DNA from: Erpobdella octoculata
Taxonomy: Eukaryota; Annelida; Clitellata; Hirudinida; Erpobdellidae
Direction: 5' to 3'
NCBI GenBank assembly: GCA_963978895.1
Contig: OZ022245.1
Span: 20,106,202-20,170,201 of the forward strand
Length of the DNA: 64,000 nucleotides
Position 1 is the stretch's first letter; each line of letters begins with the position of its first letter. Shown here one piece after another: positions 14,901 through 23,080 of the stretch. The position numbers and the translations under genes were made by a program. Under the pieces are notes generated by a model that saw only the letters and a program-made list of their open reading frames with translations, searched no databases and was not told the DNA's origin.

Positions 14901-17900
14901 GTTTTGGTGCTTCGTGCTTTGCTTCGTGCTAATAAATTGTTGCTGTGTGCTTGGTGCTTTGCTTCGTGCTAATAAATTGTTGCTGTGTGCTTAGTGCTTT
15001 GCTTTGTGCTATTAAATTATTGTTTCGTGCTTCGTGCCTGACTTCGTGCTAAGTTGTTGATTTGATTTCTCTGTGTGTTGTACCTTGGGAGCTGATAAAG
15101 TTTGTGGGTACCTCAGAACTTGTGGTGTCTAAATAAATAAGAACCTGAACGCCGGCTCCTGTTGAAGATTTTCCTCATCGGACAACCGACGTTACACCTT
15201 TATTTTCAAACCAAAGTTATGTAGAACTTTTTGAATAACTTCTGAATTAACCCTATTCGAATAGGAGGGTCTGGACACTGCACACTAGAATACTGCACGA
15301 GCCCATCCGTGATTTTAGGGTCTTAAGACGAGCTGAGCCGGAAGTCAAGCTGCGCTGGGCCGAGATTTTTTGCTAAAAATATAGGGATTTTACTGGACAT
15401 GTCGTACAATTTGACTAAAGTGTTGTTTCTGAACCAAAAAGATATGTAAAATTGTAGCTGGTTTCTAAATTCAGATAGAATGAGAGAATGGTTGAAAAAC
15501 AGGGAGGAGGAAATTCAGAGAAAGAAAGAGGAAAAGCCGTCATCGACCACTCACGTAAGTCCGTATACCTTAGTGTTTGGTGGTGTTCCTCGTGGCCCCC
15601 TATACATTTTAAAAGAGACTTGGTGTGGTCGCGAAGCCCCGGTCTTTTCGATTGGGAGAAATCCGAGTGACTATCTTAGTGATTTGCGTCGTAATCTTGC
15701 TATAGCCAGTGAGTACGCCAACAAGTATAGCCAGCACGAACAAGATCGTTATACCACAAATTATAATTTGCGTAGTTCGCAGCGCGAATACGAGGTAGGT
15801 GACATAGTATTAATACTCGCACCTGATAGTGGTCGCAGTAAATGGCTAAACCGCTGGCAAGGTCCTGGGACCATTGTGGGCAAGCATGGTATCGGATCAT
15901 ATATTGTCGATATCAACGGTGCTCAGCGACATATCCACATCAATAAAATACGACGGTACCATCCTCGTATAGAGGAAGCCATCACAAACAATTGTTCCGT
16001 CGTATATGACAAAGACCAAGACTTTGGACAGATTAATCTAAATGATACTTGTAATAATTTCACAGAGCTATCCACCTTGAGTTTAGGGCACCTTTCATCT
16101 TCTCAGATATTAGATATTCAGGAGATAGTTAACCGCTATCCCAATGTTTTTTCCAAAAAATTAGGTAGATGCGAATTAGCAAGTCATCGCATCCGGATTA
16201 GTGCAAACTTCCAACCCAAACGTTTCAAAGCGTATAAAATTCCGGAGTTGTTGAAACCAGACGTCGCTCGTCAGCTCGACGATATGTTAGCTCAGGGGAT
16301 AATCCAGCCGTCTAGAAGCGAGATGGTGAGTCCGGTGGTTTGTGTCCTTAAAGGACATGACAAAACAAAAGGGGTCCGGCTCGCCATTGATTTTCGATAC
16401 ATTAATAAACATTCTGAAGGGGATGCCTTTCCTTTACCTGATGTTCAGGATATCTTACAGAAGGTGGGAGCAGCACAATACATCAGCTGCTTCGACGCTC
16501 AAAGCGGATATTGGCAGGTGCCGATACATCCCGAATCTCAATGGCTCACAGCATTCATTTGCAATGATAGCTTATATGAGTTCACCCGAATGCCATTCGG
16601 ACTAAAATCGGCTGGCAATACTTTTATGCGTCTTATGAAAGAAATTTTGCAACCGATTAATACTTTTGTTGCACCTTTTGTAGATGACGTCTCTGTCTAT
16701 TCATCAACGTGGGAGGAACACCTGGATCATCTTAATAAGTTTTTTAAGATCATTAATTCTTCAGGTTTAACATTAAATATGAGTAAGTGTCATTTTGGGA
16801 AACCAAAAGTGATATACCTAGGTCACCTCATTGGATCCGGAACCATTGCCCCCGATCCCGAGAAGGTCCGAAGCCTCCATAAGTTGAGACCCGTTCAAAC
16901 GACGCGAGACGTGAGAAGTATCATTGGTTTTTTTAGTTATTTTCGAGGATTTATTCCACAATTTGCAGAGGTAGCTGGGGTCATCATCAACTTAATGCGG
17001 GGTGGAAAAAACCAAAAGGTAGAATGGCTGGACATACATGAAGAGGCGCTGAACAAGCTAAAAAGACTCCTAGTAGAATCCGTCACCCTCTACACAATTG
17101 ACTACCAACGAGAGTTTGGTTTGGCTGTCGATGCAAGCGCGGGAGCCGTTGGATGCTGCCTCTTCCAGTGGAACGCGAACCGAGAGGAACAACCCATCGC
17201 CTTTGCCAGTGCTAAACTCAGTGACACACAACAAAGATGGGCAACCATCGAAAGAGAAGCCTATGCTGTGGTGTGGGCGCTCCAAAAGTTCAAAGGGTGG
17301 TTGCTGCTTTCACAGGTCACGGTCTTCTCCGACCATAATCCCCTTACGTTTCTAACGGAAGTATCGACAAAAAGTTCAAAACTCACAAGATGGGCCCTTG
17401 CACTTCAAGAGTTTGATCTTCAGTTCAAGTACCGGGCGGGACGAACCAACATTCCTGCCGATTTCATGTCACGGTCCATAGAAGACGACGGCGCTGAGGT
17501 TCCCTCCACAACGATCAAGAAAACTATACAATAATGTAACTTGAGTTACGGGTGTTGATAACATTGCATTCCACCCTTAACTACACTCTTTTTGGGTAGG
17601 GAGGTGTAACGGTTGTTACTAATTTTTACTAATTCGTAAATAATTATTTTTATTTTTTTATTATTTATTTTTTTATCTGGGGTATTAAATTAAATATCTA
17701 TTATTTTATCTTTTATTTCTATGCTATGTGACGATAGGACGGATTTGTTGTTAAAAGATTATTATTTTGGTTTTGGTGCTTCGTGCTTTGCTTCGTGCTA
17801 ATAAATTGTTGCTGTGTGCTTGGTGCTTTGCTTCGTGCTAATAAATCGTTGCTGTGTGCTTAGTGCTTTGCTTTGTGCTATTAAATTATTGTTTCGTGCT

Positions 17901-20900
17901 TCGTGCCTGACTTCGTGCTAAGTTGTTGATTTGATTTCTCTGTGTGTTGTACCTTGGGAGCTGATAAAGTTTGTGGGTACCTCAGAACTTGTGGTGTCTA
18001 AATAAATAAGAACCTGAACGCCGGCTCCTGTTGAAGATTTTCCTCATCGGACAACCGACGTTACACCTTTATTTTCAAACCAAAGTTATGTAGAACTTTT
18101 TGAATAACTTCTGAATTAACCCTATTCGAATAGGAGGGTCTGGACACTGCACACTAGAATACTGCACGAGCCCATCCGTGATTTTAGGGTCTTAAGACGA
18201 GCTGAGCCGGAAGTCAAGCTGCGCTGGGCCGAGATTTTTTGCTAAAAATATAGGGATTTTACTGGACATGTCGTACAATTTGACTAAAGTGTTGTTTCTG
18301 AACCAAAAAGATATGTAAAATTGTAGCTGGTTTCTAAATTCAGTGTTCAAAACTTGAACATCGGCTATACAGTATACATTCATGTTTACATTTGATTAGG
18401 ACCAAAAATGGTAGTGCTAGACCTATGAGACAGAGGTTTGTTTTGGCAGAATTGACCAAGACACTGAGGAGGCTTTCACGGTCCAAAAACATGCCGCGAC
18501 ACCACTGCCAATTACTCAGCAGCATGTTTTGCCAGGAAGTAAAGTATTCTGAATAAGTAATATCAATATTGAGCAAGCTCATGCAGTGATGTGTTATCAC
18601 GCATGAGATGTGAAATGCAGGTGACCCACTTTTCAAGGCTCTTTCGAGTTAGAGATACGATCTTGATGTGTGAACATCAAATCGATTTATCTTCATTGAT
18701 ATAACTCGTAGAACCAAAATGTTGGTATATTTAGTTTTCTTTTATTTTCTTTTAAAAAAAGTATACTTTTTATTATGTTATTTTTTTATTAAGATTTTTC
18801 GTGCGACAGCCTACTCTAGAGTCTAGATGTATGACAACTACTTTCATTTTTTAAATTGCTATATCTCTTGAAATATAAGTCATACAATACAATTCTTTCT
18901 GTCATTATAAACTCTGATATTTTGAGAACAAAGTTTTTTTTTAAATTTAACAAATGCTACTGCTTACCTTAGCTGGCCATGGAGGAAATCCTTTTACTTT
19001 TGCCCTGTAATACAAAACTTGTTTACATCCTCATTTATGTAAAACATTGTGATAAAGTTTCCACAAGTGGCACCCTATTTTTAAAATCGGTTGAGTAATA
19101 CAATCTCAGCTATAAACATGATGAAAAGTAGCCACTAATTAAAACACTTGACACTTAGTATGCAATTATAAATTATTTAAACAATTCTTTTAAATAAACA
19201 AATATATCACAATATAATTACAGTATAATAAATAAAATATTTAAAAAAATCTTTTGAAAATACCACGTTTTTGTGAACTAAAAAGAAGAAAATAATTTTT
19301 CTCTGGGCTGTGTGAGAAATGTTTTGATGGAGGCATGCATTAATTGTGGACATTTGTATATCGAACAAGCCATAATTTTTTAAAACTTAAAACATGGTGC
19401 ACCTTTTACTGCTATTTTTCAAACAGGACAGAATGCTTTTCACAAACTTTTATTAGGTTACAATCTCTGTTTGATTGTGGCTTTCTCTGTACGCAAATCT
19501 TGCAAGTAAAATTTAACCGGCTTTTTGGCTACCTGGGAAGCTGAAACTTTCAGGATAGCTTTATATTGGATAACAATACATTATTCAATTAATTTCGAAA
19601 TATTTTAATAAACTAAACAGATAAAAATCGTGATTTGACATAATATTTCTTCAGCTCCAACACTGGTTAGCATCATGCATGTGATGCACGAGAGAAGAGA
19701 GAGAGAGGGATAAAGAGAGAGTGCGAGTATAAAGTCGTTTCGTAGACACACCAACAAGAAAGTGACTTTATGTAAACGTTGTAAAAAGCGTGATTATCAT
19801 GCAGCAAAGCACCTGATTCATCTGAATCTCGCGTAACAAGACTCGTGCGCTGGTAACTTTTTTAATGCTGCCACACTGCTTCCCTTAATTCAGCAATGGA
19901 TTCTTCCCGGAAGCCGAATTCTTTCAGATATGTGGGCAGCTTACAGTGGGATACCAAATCTCCCTCAAGGATACACCCACGCAACAGTCAACAACAGTGA
20001 ACACTTTGTAGGTCCTGTCATTGGTGTACGTACGCAGAAGGTTTGTATGCCATCATTAAGTTTCCTAATGTTAATTATTAACTATTAAAGAAAGTTTTTC
20101 TGTTTACTTTAACTATAGGCGAAAGGGCTGTGGTCGAATGTGAAAATAAAGTTCAGAGCCATGAGTGGCACTTCAGCTGAACTTTTTCATAGCCTCCTTT
20201 TTGAGTTTCAGTTTAGTCAGAGCCACAAAGAAAACTTATTGTCCGCTCTTTGTATAATATTACTATTTACTATCCAGTTTGATTATACATTTTTTTGATT
20301 AAACTAATTTGTGAGCTTTTTATTAAGGCTGGGCCCGATTAATCGGCGCATGCATAATCGGGCCGATTATTGCCGTAATCGGCATAATCGGCAAAGGAAA
20401 AAATAATCGGTGCCGATTAAACTTTTTCTGAAAAACTACCCACTTACAATTTGTTGGTATATTATCTAGTGAAAGTACGACAACTAATAAAAAAAATCTT
20501 TCAACATGCAGTGAATGAAAGTTGAAATAATAGAAATAAAAATGACATCAAAGGAAACGTCGGCGTTCTTCAGTCATTCGCGAATGAAAGTAAAGTATTG
20601 ATTGAAAGAAAATTCAATTGATAAAAGAATTTAAAAATGACATCAAAGAGTTGGGCGGAATGTTTTGAAAATTAACTGGTTTAAAAATTAAATTATCAAA
20701 AAGAATTTAAATTTTTAATTCTCTTTGATCTTGATATTTTAGTGTTGGCAGGAAAACCACTAACCATTATCACAGCATGCAAGCAGCAAAACACGCGCTT
20801 GTATTATGGCGGTATGTTTCGGAACAAGCATTTCCACTTAAGAAATAGTAATTATAAAATAATCAGCGTCATAATCGGTATCGGCAATTTTAATAATCGG

Positions 20901-22622
20901 CTATACTCGGTATCGGCATAATCGGCAAAAAGTCATATCGGAACAGCCTTACTTTTTATACTAAAAATGTGTGTACCACATCCGTCAGCGTATTTCAAAT
21001 ATTTTCGAAAGCAGTAGGTTGAGTAGGTACAGCAAGCTTTGTATTCGGAAATATATATAGATGTAATATATAAAATTAGTTTTTACATAAAAAAGAATTA
21101 ATAATGCTAAATTTCTTCGACTACAAACCATGGAATTGAAGACAATGTCTTAACATTTCAATTGGAGCTACTAAATATAACTATATTATATCTAAATATA
21201 ATTATATTATACATATCTAGGTAATCCCCCAGTATAGCATCCCGAACCGATTTCTATAAAAAAACGGTTTAAAAAACTGTTTAATAGAATAACTATATAA
21301 CATATCAAAACATATTACGAACAAGTATTTTACAGAAAAACTTACTAAAAACAAACTTTAAGCAAAAATATCCAAAGGCAGTGTTGACACGCGGAATAAT
21401 ACAATCCAAGGAATGAAAAGCAAAGAAGAGTTAATATTAAAATAAAATAATAAATACATTTTAAAAAGTTACAAATAAATTTTTAATTATTTAAATTTTA
21501 AAAAATCAGAGCGCTGAGGGAAAATTTATCTATGACTAGCGGGGATCCAGCATTGCCCGGGGTTTTCCCATATTTTTCTCTCCCGTTTCCTTCCCCTCTT
21601 GCTTTCTCGCTCCCGATCGCTTTCCCGCTCCCGATCACCTTCCCGCTCTCGGCCGCATTCCCGCTCACGATCCCGCTTGCTCTTTTCTTCTTGGTCGCTT
21701 TCTCGCTTGCTCTTTCGCTCTCTAAACAATTCGGCAGCCACATGACCTCTAAAACTCAAAATTTCTGCTCCAAGAAATATGATCGAAACCGTATCAAAGA
21801 CAGCCAAGTCGCCAAGTACTTTTACTTTGATATTATTTTATTTTTTCTTGGTGTTCTGTTGCTAATTAATTGTTTTCAATGTTTTTTTAAATTTTATTAA
21901 GGCATATTGACAAAAACCGCCGCATTTAAAGAAACGGTTTTAGACATGGAGCAGCTTACGCAACTCGTACTTCTAAAGCAAACTATTATTTTTCAATTTT
22001 TTACTTCCATAATTTTTTTATTTCTTTTCCTAAATTTTTTATTTTAAATGTTTTTAATTTTTATTTTCTTTATTCCGATTGTTCACTTCTATCGCTATTG
22101 ACAAATAGATCTTCATCGGGAACTACGTTAACTTCGGGAGTAATTTTTAAATGTTCTAAAGTGCTATAATTTTTGGTTGTTTTAGTTATTTATGTTGTAA
22201 TTAGTCTTTATTTATGTTTTAAATATCATTTAAAAAACCGGTCATTTTTCATCGAAATCGGTTCAGGACGCTATACTGGAGGATTACCCATATCTAAATA
22301 TAATTATATTAATATATAAACCTTACGTTCACCTTTAATCTTGTTTACAATTTCTTAACGATATTACTTCGCTTATGAATAATTAACTCTGGCCCAGCCC
22401 GTCAAAGTAATTGATCAACCACCCTATTCTCCACCTTTGCCAAAATCCAGGCAAACAGTAACTAGTAAATTTAGTAAAGTAGTAAGAAAGTAACGCAAAG
22501 CCAGCGTACTGATGTGTACTCTGTGCAGGTTGGTCGTTTGCATGAAACAAAAGTATCCAAATAAAAATATATAACAAAAATTACCACACTAAATCGCCTC
22601 TGTGGAATTTCTTTGCAGCCAT
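2798..22622 (-). CDS. GLYR1: GLYR1/N-PAC-like gene, 3' part outside window
   Basis: Spliced minus-strand gene. Exons in coding order: 22622-22585, 19004-18968, 13432-13347, 13272-13128, 10249-10202, 10137-10102, 8847-8455, 8339-8178, 4185-4075, 3876-3775, 2966-2798. All have GT/AG borders and consistent phase, about 442 codons in total. The translation has an N-terminal PWWP domain (core GFPPWPAK), a long Lys/Ser-rich linker, then a Rossmann fold with [11 protein letters not shown] and the family signature VDMSTVD. This is the domain order of GLYR1 (N-PAC/NP60), a nuclear protein that in vertebrates binds nucleosomes and stimulates KDM1B demethylase; that function is family knowledge, not seen here. 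The C-terminal dehydrogenase half lies left of the window. Introns are packed with transposons. No frameshift or stop breaks any exon, so the gene is probably functional. Confidence 0.93.
3775..3876 (-). CDS. GLYR1: GLYR1 exon 10
   Basis: A 102-base exon with the VDMSTVD motif. I chose the acceptor AAAG at 3878-3877 rather than the nearby TTTCAG. Only the former keeps phase with exon 9 and gives the family-length LISGANGVL segment. Confidence 0.88.
4075..4185 (-). CDS. GLYR1: GLYR1 exon 9
   Basis: A 111-base phase-0 exon encoding the Rossmann segment with TPAEVV and [13 protein letters not shown], very close to the family consensus. Confidence 0.93.
5370..6540 (-). mobile_element. LINE fragment, L2/CR1 group, family A (3' end)
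   Basis: 5'-truncated non-LTR element in a GLYR1 intron. Reverse-transcriptase text includes [13 protein letters not shown] and a catalytic YVDD box (usually YADD). C-terminal text is broken by frameshifts. The 3' end is an (ATT)n tail, seen as AATAATAAT near 5370. It is the same family as 42141-46090, and comparing the two copies shows later insertions in that copy. Confidence 0.88.
6565..6860 (-). mobile_element. CR1-type LINE C-terminal fragment
   Basis: Minus-strand reading [20 protein letters not shown] followed by a FFYSN..ASIWNHL segment is the usual C-terminal end of CR1-like reverse transcriptase proteins. It is a different family from the abutting fragment at 5370-6540. 6861-8177 is intron with nothing recognisable beyond low-complexity AT sequence. 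Confidence 0.72.
8178..8339 (-). CDS. GLYR1: GLYR1 exon 8 (Rossmann nucleotide-binding motif)
   Basis: A 162-base exon. Encodes [14 protein letters not shown], the GxGxMG dinucleotide-binding loop of the beta-hydroxyacid dehydrogenase family, and the following VWNRTPSK strand. Confidence 0.95.
8455..8847 (-). CDS. GLYR1: GLYR1 exon 7 (basic linker)
   Basis: A 393-base exon, acceptor TTTACAG, donor GTGAGT. It starts KRRRLPRR and is rich in Lys clusters (KKRKK, KSKKL). These are likely nuclear-localisation and nucleic-acid-binding segments, corresponding to the basic AT-hook/linker region of GLYR1. It ends just before the dehydrogenase domain. Confidence 0.82.
8948..9210. repeat. Fold-back repeat in GLYR1 intron
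   Basis: Arms of about 90 bases (8948-9040 and 9110-9210) are inverted copies of each other, both including ATTCATTTACAACGAAAA or its complement, separated by about 70 bases. A single RNA strand would form a long hairpin. This is typical of a MITE or fold-back element. No coding content. Confidence 0.72.
9395..9510. repeat. GA-rich simple sequence within a dispersed repeat
   Basis: Runs of GAGAGA at 9395-9415 and 9480-9508. The flanking text (CATGCACG, ATAAAGT, CAACAA) reappears near 19670-19780 with another GA run, so the whole block is probably a degraded dispersed repeat. Confidence 0.45.
10102..10249 (-). CDS. GLYR1: GLYR1 exons 5 and 6 (acidic linker microexons)
   Basis: Two short phase-0 exons, 10249-10202 (48 bases, [16 protein letters not shown]) and 10137-10102 (36 bases, [12 protein letters not shown]), each with TTTAG acceptor and GT donor. 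They encode an acidic, Ser-rich linker. Such short, low-complexity exons are the least certain part of the model. Confidence 0.7.
10440..10502 (+). pseudogene. Possible LINE reverse-transcriptase scrap
   Basis: A short reading [15 protein letters not shown] matches the RT segment also seen at 11830-11860 ([15 protein letters not shown]). It is too short to place in a family. Confidence 0.35.
10503..10949 (+). pseudogene. hAT transposase C-terminal fragment
   Basis: In 10778-10920 the reading [14 protein letters not shown] followed by [12 protein letters not shown] is the dimerisation domain of hAT-superfamily transposases. The upstream block at 10503-10550 has GATAATCxGATTATCGG motifs like those of the hAT element at 20324-20951, so it may be the left terminus. 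Catalytic parts of the protein are missing. Inserted in a GLYR1 intron. Confidence 0.75.
10950..11114 (+). mobile_element. SINE-like retroposon, family 1 (copy a)
   Basis: Shares with 14563-14722 and 63177-63357 the string GCGAGCCAGTCCCAAGCCTG, a GGATCAAA..TGATCC block, GGTGTAAAGGA and an A-rich tail. It is flanked by a 16-base target-site duplication starting TCTGGATTTAAA (10934-10949 and 11115-11130, one mismatch). It interrupts the hAT remnant. No clear pol III A/B boxes. Confidence 0.82.
11330..13010 (+). mobile_element. LINE fragment, L2/CR1 group, family B
   Basis: Frame-shifted reverse-transcriptase remnant. In order it shows [18 protein letters not shown] (11695), a [11 protein letters not shown] box (11910), a CGVPHGS box (12080), a [15 protein letters not shown] catalytic region (12175), [12 protein letters not shown] (12530) and a C-terminal TWNNLPEEL (12825). 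At least four frame changes separate them. 5' truncated with no endonuclease seen. Sits in GLYR1 intron 4. Confidence 0.88.
13128..13272 (-). CDS. GLYR1: GLYR1 exon 4 (end of PWWP domain, C-terminal helices)
   Basis: A 145-base exon, acceptor TTTCTGCAG, donor GTAGGTGA. Encodes the WPYEEL segment and the helical tail [13 protein letters not shown] typical of the domain end. Confidence 0.9.
13347..13432 (-). CDS. GLYR1: GLYR1 exon 3 (PWWP beta-barrel)
   Basis: An 86-base exon, acceptor TTTTTAG, donor GTTGTC. It encodes the strand with [10 protein letters not shown] and joins the next exon in phase 2, giving the same spacing between the FYG and WPY motifs as in known GLYR1 proteins. Confidence 0.85.
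13433..14562. other. GLYR1 intron sequence without recognised feature
   Basis: AT-rich intron. GACAATCCTTTA recurs at about 14032 and 14369, and ATATCTAGTCCTGCTTAGGAC-like text is present, but no element boundaries or coding signal were found. Confidence 0.4.
14563..14722 (+). mobile_element. SINE-like retroposon, family 1 (copy b)
   Basis: Starts AACTCCGCCTCGCTAATTG and ends with an A-run. Flanked by a 12-base duplication TTCA(A/C)TTTCCTT at 14551-14562 and 14723-14734. The LTR element that follows inserted within the last bases of that duplication, so the SINE is the older of the two. Confidence 0.85.
14736..15196 (+). repeat. LTR, left copy
   Basis: 461 bases, TGTAACG to CGTTACA. Contains degenerate units based on GTGCTTTGCTTCGTGCTAAT (14900-15055). 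By eye it differs from the right copy at a single base. Confidence 0.93.
15197..15474 (+). repeat. Copy of the 3' flanking DNA between left LTR and pol
   Basis: Appears base-for-base the same as 18066-18343, the genomic sequence right of the 3' LTR including the CCTTT site. The abrupt end at AATTCAG is followed directly by pol sequence, marking an illegitimate junction at 15474/15475. Confidence 0.92.
15480..17534 (+). CDS. pol: Gmr1-like pol: integrase C-part, reverse transcriptase, RNase H
   Basis: 684 residues open without a break. Residues about 25-70 match the end of a gypsy integrase core ([14 protein letters not shown]). Residues about 100-165 match its C-terminal domain ([29 protein letters not shown]). 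Reverse transcriptase follows at about 230-450 with [30 protein letters not shown] and the catalytic FVDDV. RNase H at about 540-665 has [20 protein letters not shown] and FSDHNPLTF. The protein ends there, with no integrase after RNase H. The usual gypsy order is RT-RH-INT; the order here is that of Gmr1 elements. The N-terminal part (gag, protease, integrase zinc finger and most of the core) is missing because of the junction at 15475. Confidence 0.93.
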   Translation: MREWLKNREEEIQRKKEEKPSSTTHVSPYTLVFGGVPRGPLYILKETWCGREAPVFSIGRNPSDYLSDLRRNLAIASEYANKYSQHEQDRYTTNYNLRSSQREYEVGDIVLILAPDSGRSKWLNRWQGPGTIVGKHGIGSYIVDINGAQRHIHINKIRRYHPRIEEAITNNCSVVYDKDQDFGQINLNDTCNNFTELSTLSLGHLSSSQILDIQEIVNRYPNVFSKKLGRCELASHRIRISANFQPKRFKAYKIPELLKPDVARQLDDMLAQGIIQPSRSEMVSPVVCVLKGHDKTKGVRLAIDFRYINKHSEGDAFPLPDVQDILQKVGAAQYISCFDAQSGYWQVPIHPESQWLTAFICNDSLYEFTRMPFGLKSAGNTFMRLMKEILQPINTFVAPFVDDVSVYSSTWEEHLDHLNKFFKIINSSGLTLNMSKCHFGKPKVIYLGHLIGSGTIAPDPEKVRSLHKLRPVQTTRDVRSIIGFFSYFRGFIPQFAEVAGVIINLMRGGKNQKVEWLDIHEEALNKLKRLLVESVTLYTIDYQREFGLAVDASAGAVGCCLFQWNANREEQPIAFASAKLSDTQQRWATIEREAYAVVWALQKFKGWLLLSQVTVFSDHNPLTFLTEVSTKSSKLTRWALALQEFDLQFKYRAGRTNIPADFMSRSIEDDGAEVPSTTIKKTIQ
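17605..18065 (+). repeat. LTR, right copy
   Basis: Pairs with 14736-15196 at a constant offset of 2869. Followed by CCTTT and flanking intron DNA. Confidence 0.94.
18066..18343 (+). repeat. Original 3' flank, duplicated at 15197-15474
   Basis: Ordinary GLYR1 intron DNA that continues past 18343 without interruption, so this is the parent copy. 18344-18967 holds no recognised feature. Confidence 0.85.
18968..19004 (-). CDS. GLYR1: GLYR1 exon 2 (PWWP core microexon)
   Basis: A 37-base exon bounded by ATTACAG and GTAAGC encodes [12 protein letters not shown], the PWWP signature. It sits about 3.6 kb from exon 1 and 5.5 kb from exon 3. Confidence 0.92.
19670..19790. repeat. GA-rich dispersed repeat
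   Basis: GAGAGA runs with neighbouring ATAAAG and CAACAA text resembling 9395-9560. Likely the same degraded repeat. Confidence 0.35.
19867..20298 (+). pseudogene. Merlin/IS1595-like (ISXO2-type) transposase C-terminal fragment
   Basis: Exon-like 19867-20040 reads [18 protein letters not shown], then [20 protein letters not shown], the family's SD.W.AY and H..VNHS..FVDP..G..T pattern. A GT-AG interval 20041-20118 separates it from [17 protein letters not shown] onward (20119-20298), the W..VK region that follows in these transposases. The first catalytic part is missing. Ends just before the hAT at 20324. Confidence 0.72.
20324..20951. mobile_element. Non-autonomous hAT element with TAATCGG repeats
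   Basis: 628 bases bounded by an 8-base duplication CTTTTTAT (20316-20323 and 20952-20959). Terminal inverted repeats TAAGGCTG(GG/TT)CCGAT. Both subterminal zones carry repeated TAATCGGC/GCCGATTA motifs. No coding sequence. Confidence 0.9.
21220..22288. mobile_element. DNA transposon with 35-base inverted ends, 8-base duplication
   Basis: Ends GGTAATCC(C/T)CCAGTATAGC..GAACCGATTTC are inverted over about 35 bases. The 8-base site CATATCTA flanks both sides (21212-21219, 22289-22296). The duplication length fits hAT, P or Merlin superfamilies, and no transposase remains to choose. A Helitron end is nested inside (from 21536). Confidence 0.88.
21536..21760 (-). mobile_element. Helitron 3'-terminal fragment
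   Basis: Read on the minus strand it ends CCCCGGGCAATGCTGG...CCCCGCTAG followed by T, the hairpin-plus-CTAG terminus of Helitrons. Just inside is a run encoding Arg-Glu repeats (RERERE) like the one at 27310-27480. The 5' TC end was not found, so the right limit is approximate. Confidence 0.65.
22585..22622 (-). CDS. GLYR1: GLYR1 exon 1 (start codon)
   Basis: ATG at 22622-22620 opens a 38-base coding exon for [12 protein letters not shown] plus two bases of the next codon, followed by donor GTAATT. The split Trp codon is completed by exon 2, giving DLVW, the conserved start of PWWP domains, which fixes the start. No promoter motif is identifiable in 22623-22930. Confidence 0.88.
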
Positions 22623-22930
22623 AATAGCATACCACTAAAAAAGTTTTGAAACTTGAAATCGCTGGCGACCCAAGCAAAGACAGTCGATATTTACATAGAC
22701 ACCTGTGATGGGTATGGTTTGTTTACTAGTTCGAATCGAGCACTTGCATGAGCGGAGACCTAAGTATAATGAAGCGGAGCGGAATAGTGAGTGGTCTCAC
22801 TATAGATATATAATAGCACGTTCGGGTGAAGGAAGGCAATAGCTCCTCCCAAAGATTTTCCTAAAAAAAATATTTTTATAGAAGAAATATATAAAAAATT
22901 TTGGAGAAGTTTTTGTAAAGGTAGCTATGA

Positions 22931-23080
22931 GGCGCCGTAGCACAGTGGTGAAAGCAGTTATGCTGTCATCCTGCTGTCGTGGGTTCAAATCTCAATCGCG
23001 GAGAGGCGTAATTCCGTTGAGCAAGGAATTCACTCACACTGCTCCCATATGCACTAGCAGTTCCCGGCAGCGCCGGGTAA
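22931..23080 (+). mobile_element. tRNA-derived SINE, family 2 (internally deleted copy)
   Basis: Starts GGCGCCGTAGCACAGTGGTG (A-box-like) with GGGTTCAAATCTC (B-box) about 45 bases on, then AGGCGTAATTCCGTTGAGC. Compared with 45435-45757 it lacks the middle block between CACTGCTC and CCCATATGCAC. Lies upstream of the GLYR1 start. Confidence 0.75.

Larger units (their letters stand above)
14736..18065 (+). mobile_element. Gmr1-like Ty3/gypsy LTR retrotransposon with rearranged left half
   Basis: Two 461-base LTRs bound a pol fragment lacking gag and protease. LTRs start TGTAACG and end CGTTACA. A polypurine tract GGGTAGGGAGG (17594-17604) precedes the right LTR. The 5-base site CCTTT lies before the left LTR (14731-14735) and after the right one (18066-18070). 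Integrase sequence lies upstream of reverse transcriptase, the order of Gmr1-type gypsy elements. Between left LTR and pol sit 278 bases that are a copy of the sequence right of the 3' LTR, so the left side is a solo-LTR plus flank rather than a normal 5' end. Confidence 0.9.

Noticed and set aside
15197..15474. Leader and primer-binding region of the Gmr1-like element
   Set aside because: It starts with the target site CCTTT and is identical to the genomic flank right of the 3' LTR.
18340..18636. 98-residue minus-strand reading
   Set aside because: No recognised domain, no splice context, and it lies in a GLYR1 intron; probably chance.
21532..21900. Pro/Leu/Phe-rich membrane-like reading on the plus strand
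   Set aside because: It is the opposite strand of the Helitron Arg/Glu-coding repeat. Same for 27264-27503.
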